Shown: positions 63,848 through 64,000 of the stretch, one piece after another | How the letters are laid out: each line of letters begins with the position of its first letter | Position numbering within the stretch: the first letter of the stretch is position 1 | Source of the DNA: Natronorubrum halalkaliphilum | GTDB lineage: Archaea; Halobacteriota; Halobacteria; Halobacteriales; Natrialbaceae | Direction: 5' to 3' | Assembly: GCF_009834785.1 (NCBI RefSeq) | Contig: NZ_WUYX01000060.1 | Coordinates: forward strand, 44,107-108,106 | DNA length: 64,000 nucleotides | The notes under the pieces: model-generated | Told to the model about the DNA's origin: nothing | Databases searched by the model: none | What the model saw: only the letters and a program-made list of their open reading frames with translations | Program-made: the position numbers and the translations under genes

Positions 63848-64000
63848 ATGAGCGAGAACACGACCGACCCGAGTCTCGAGGACGTCGACGAAATCGTTCA
63901 CGAACCCAGCGACGAGTTCGTCGAGTCGACCAACGTCTCCGAGTTTATGCAGGCGTACGGAATCGACGACTACGACGCGCTCATCGAGCGGACCACGACC
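63848..64000 (+). CDS. Partial acyl-CoA ligase (AMP-binding) gene, runs off the right edge
   Basis: The visible 51 residues start MSENTTDPSLEDVDEIVHEPSDEF and contain NVSEFMQAYGIDDYDALIERTTT, a pattern I recall from the N-terminus of haloarchaeal acetyl/acetoacetyl-CoA-synthetase-like AMP-binding enzymes. The catalytic domain lies beyond the window, so substrate is open. The ATG follows the dehydrogenase stop by 2 bases, implying one transcript. Acetoacetate is the natural guess for substrate (inference). Confidence 0.6.
   Translation, partial: MSENTTDPSLEDVDEIVHEPSDEFVESTNVSEFMQAYGIDDYDALIERTTT

Overview
The window is chromosomal DNA of a haloarchaeon, most likely a member of the Natrinema/Haloterrigena/Natrialba group. 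This rests on the high GC content, strongly acidic proteins rich in Asp and Glu, many apparently leaderless genes with a TATA-like box 22-35 bases before the start codon, and diagnostic families: FtsZ1, CetZ, bacterio-opsin-activator (Bat/HTH_10) regulators, DUF7344-type winged helices, archaeal TFS, DtdA deacylase and a PGF-CTERM-like surface protein. Genus placement is inference. I see no rRNA, tRNA, CRISPR array, transposase or integrase.

Layout. 1-8.2 kb: a partial gene running off the left edge, a DUF4013 membrane protein, a Nudix hydrolase, an S10-like small protein, an M20 amidohydrolase, an M48 membrane protease, a DUF4397 lipoprotein, and a geranylgeranyl reductase divergent from a [2Fe-2S] ferredoxin. 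8.3-19.7 kb: D-2-hydroxyacid dehydrogenase, ftsZ1, dtdA, a PAS/GAF/Bat sensor-regulator followed by a double winged-helix protein, a Na+/Ca2+ antiporter, a universal stress protein, aroE and a helix-hairpin-helix protein. 19.8-23.1 kb: a tightly overlapping pabB-pabA-pabC operon for p-aminobenzoate. 23.4-36.1 kb: MATE exporter, saccharopine-dehydrogenase-like protein, Rieske protein, two small regulators, sugar nucleotidyltransferase, a broken DUF892 gene, M32 carboxypeptidase, Dph6-like ATPase, DUF373 membrane protein, SppA peptidase and a COG1340 coiled-coil protein. 36.4-43.9 kb: a degenerate GH2-like protein, cetZ, DUF5791, an SDR, a membrane DHH phosphoesterase and glmM. 44-47.3 kb: a lower-GC pair of divergent secreted surface proteins, the clearest compositionally foreign segment. 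47.5-53.1 kb: tfs, a small coiled-coil protein, and smc overlapping scpA. 53.4-64 kb: second MATE exporter, a phosphoribosyltransferase, a trypsin-like protease without export signal, a methyltransferase, thiC with an operator-like palindrome in its core promoter, a PhzF protein, a membrane protein with acidic tail, and a Bat-type regulator divergent from a 3-hydroxybutyrate dehydrogenase/acyl-CoA ligase operon that runs off the right edge.

Genes that plausibly work together: pabB-A-C; smc with scpA; geranylgeranyl reductase with the ferredoxin; the hydroxybutyrate dehydrogenase with the acyl-CoA ligase under the divergent regulator. The least expected signals are small intergenic elements with imperfect terminal inverted repeats (near 1.2, 41.2 and 53.1 kb), a TAA stop at codon 5 of an otherwise intact DUF892 gene, the thiC palindrome, and the mosaic surface-protein gene. 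I did not find a gene cluster that I would call a new defence or mobile system.
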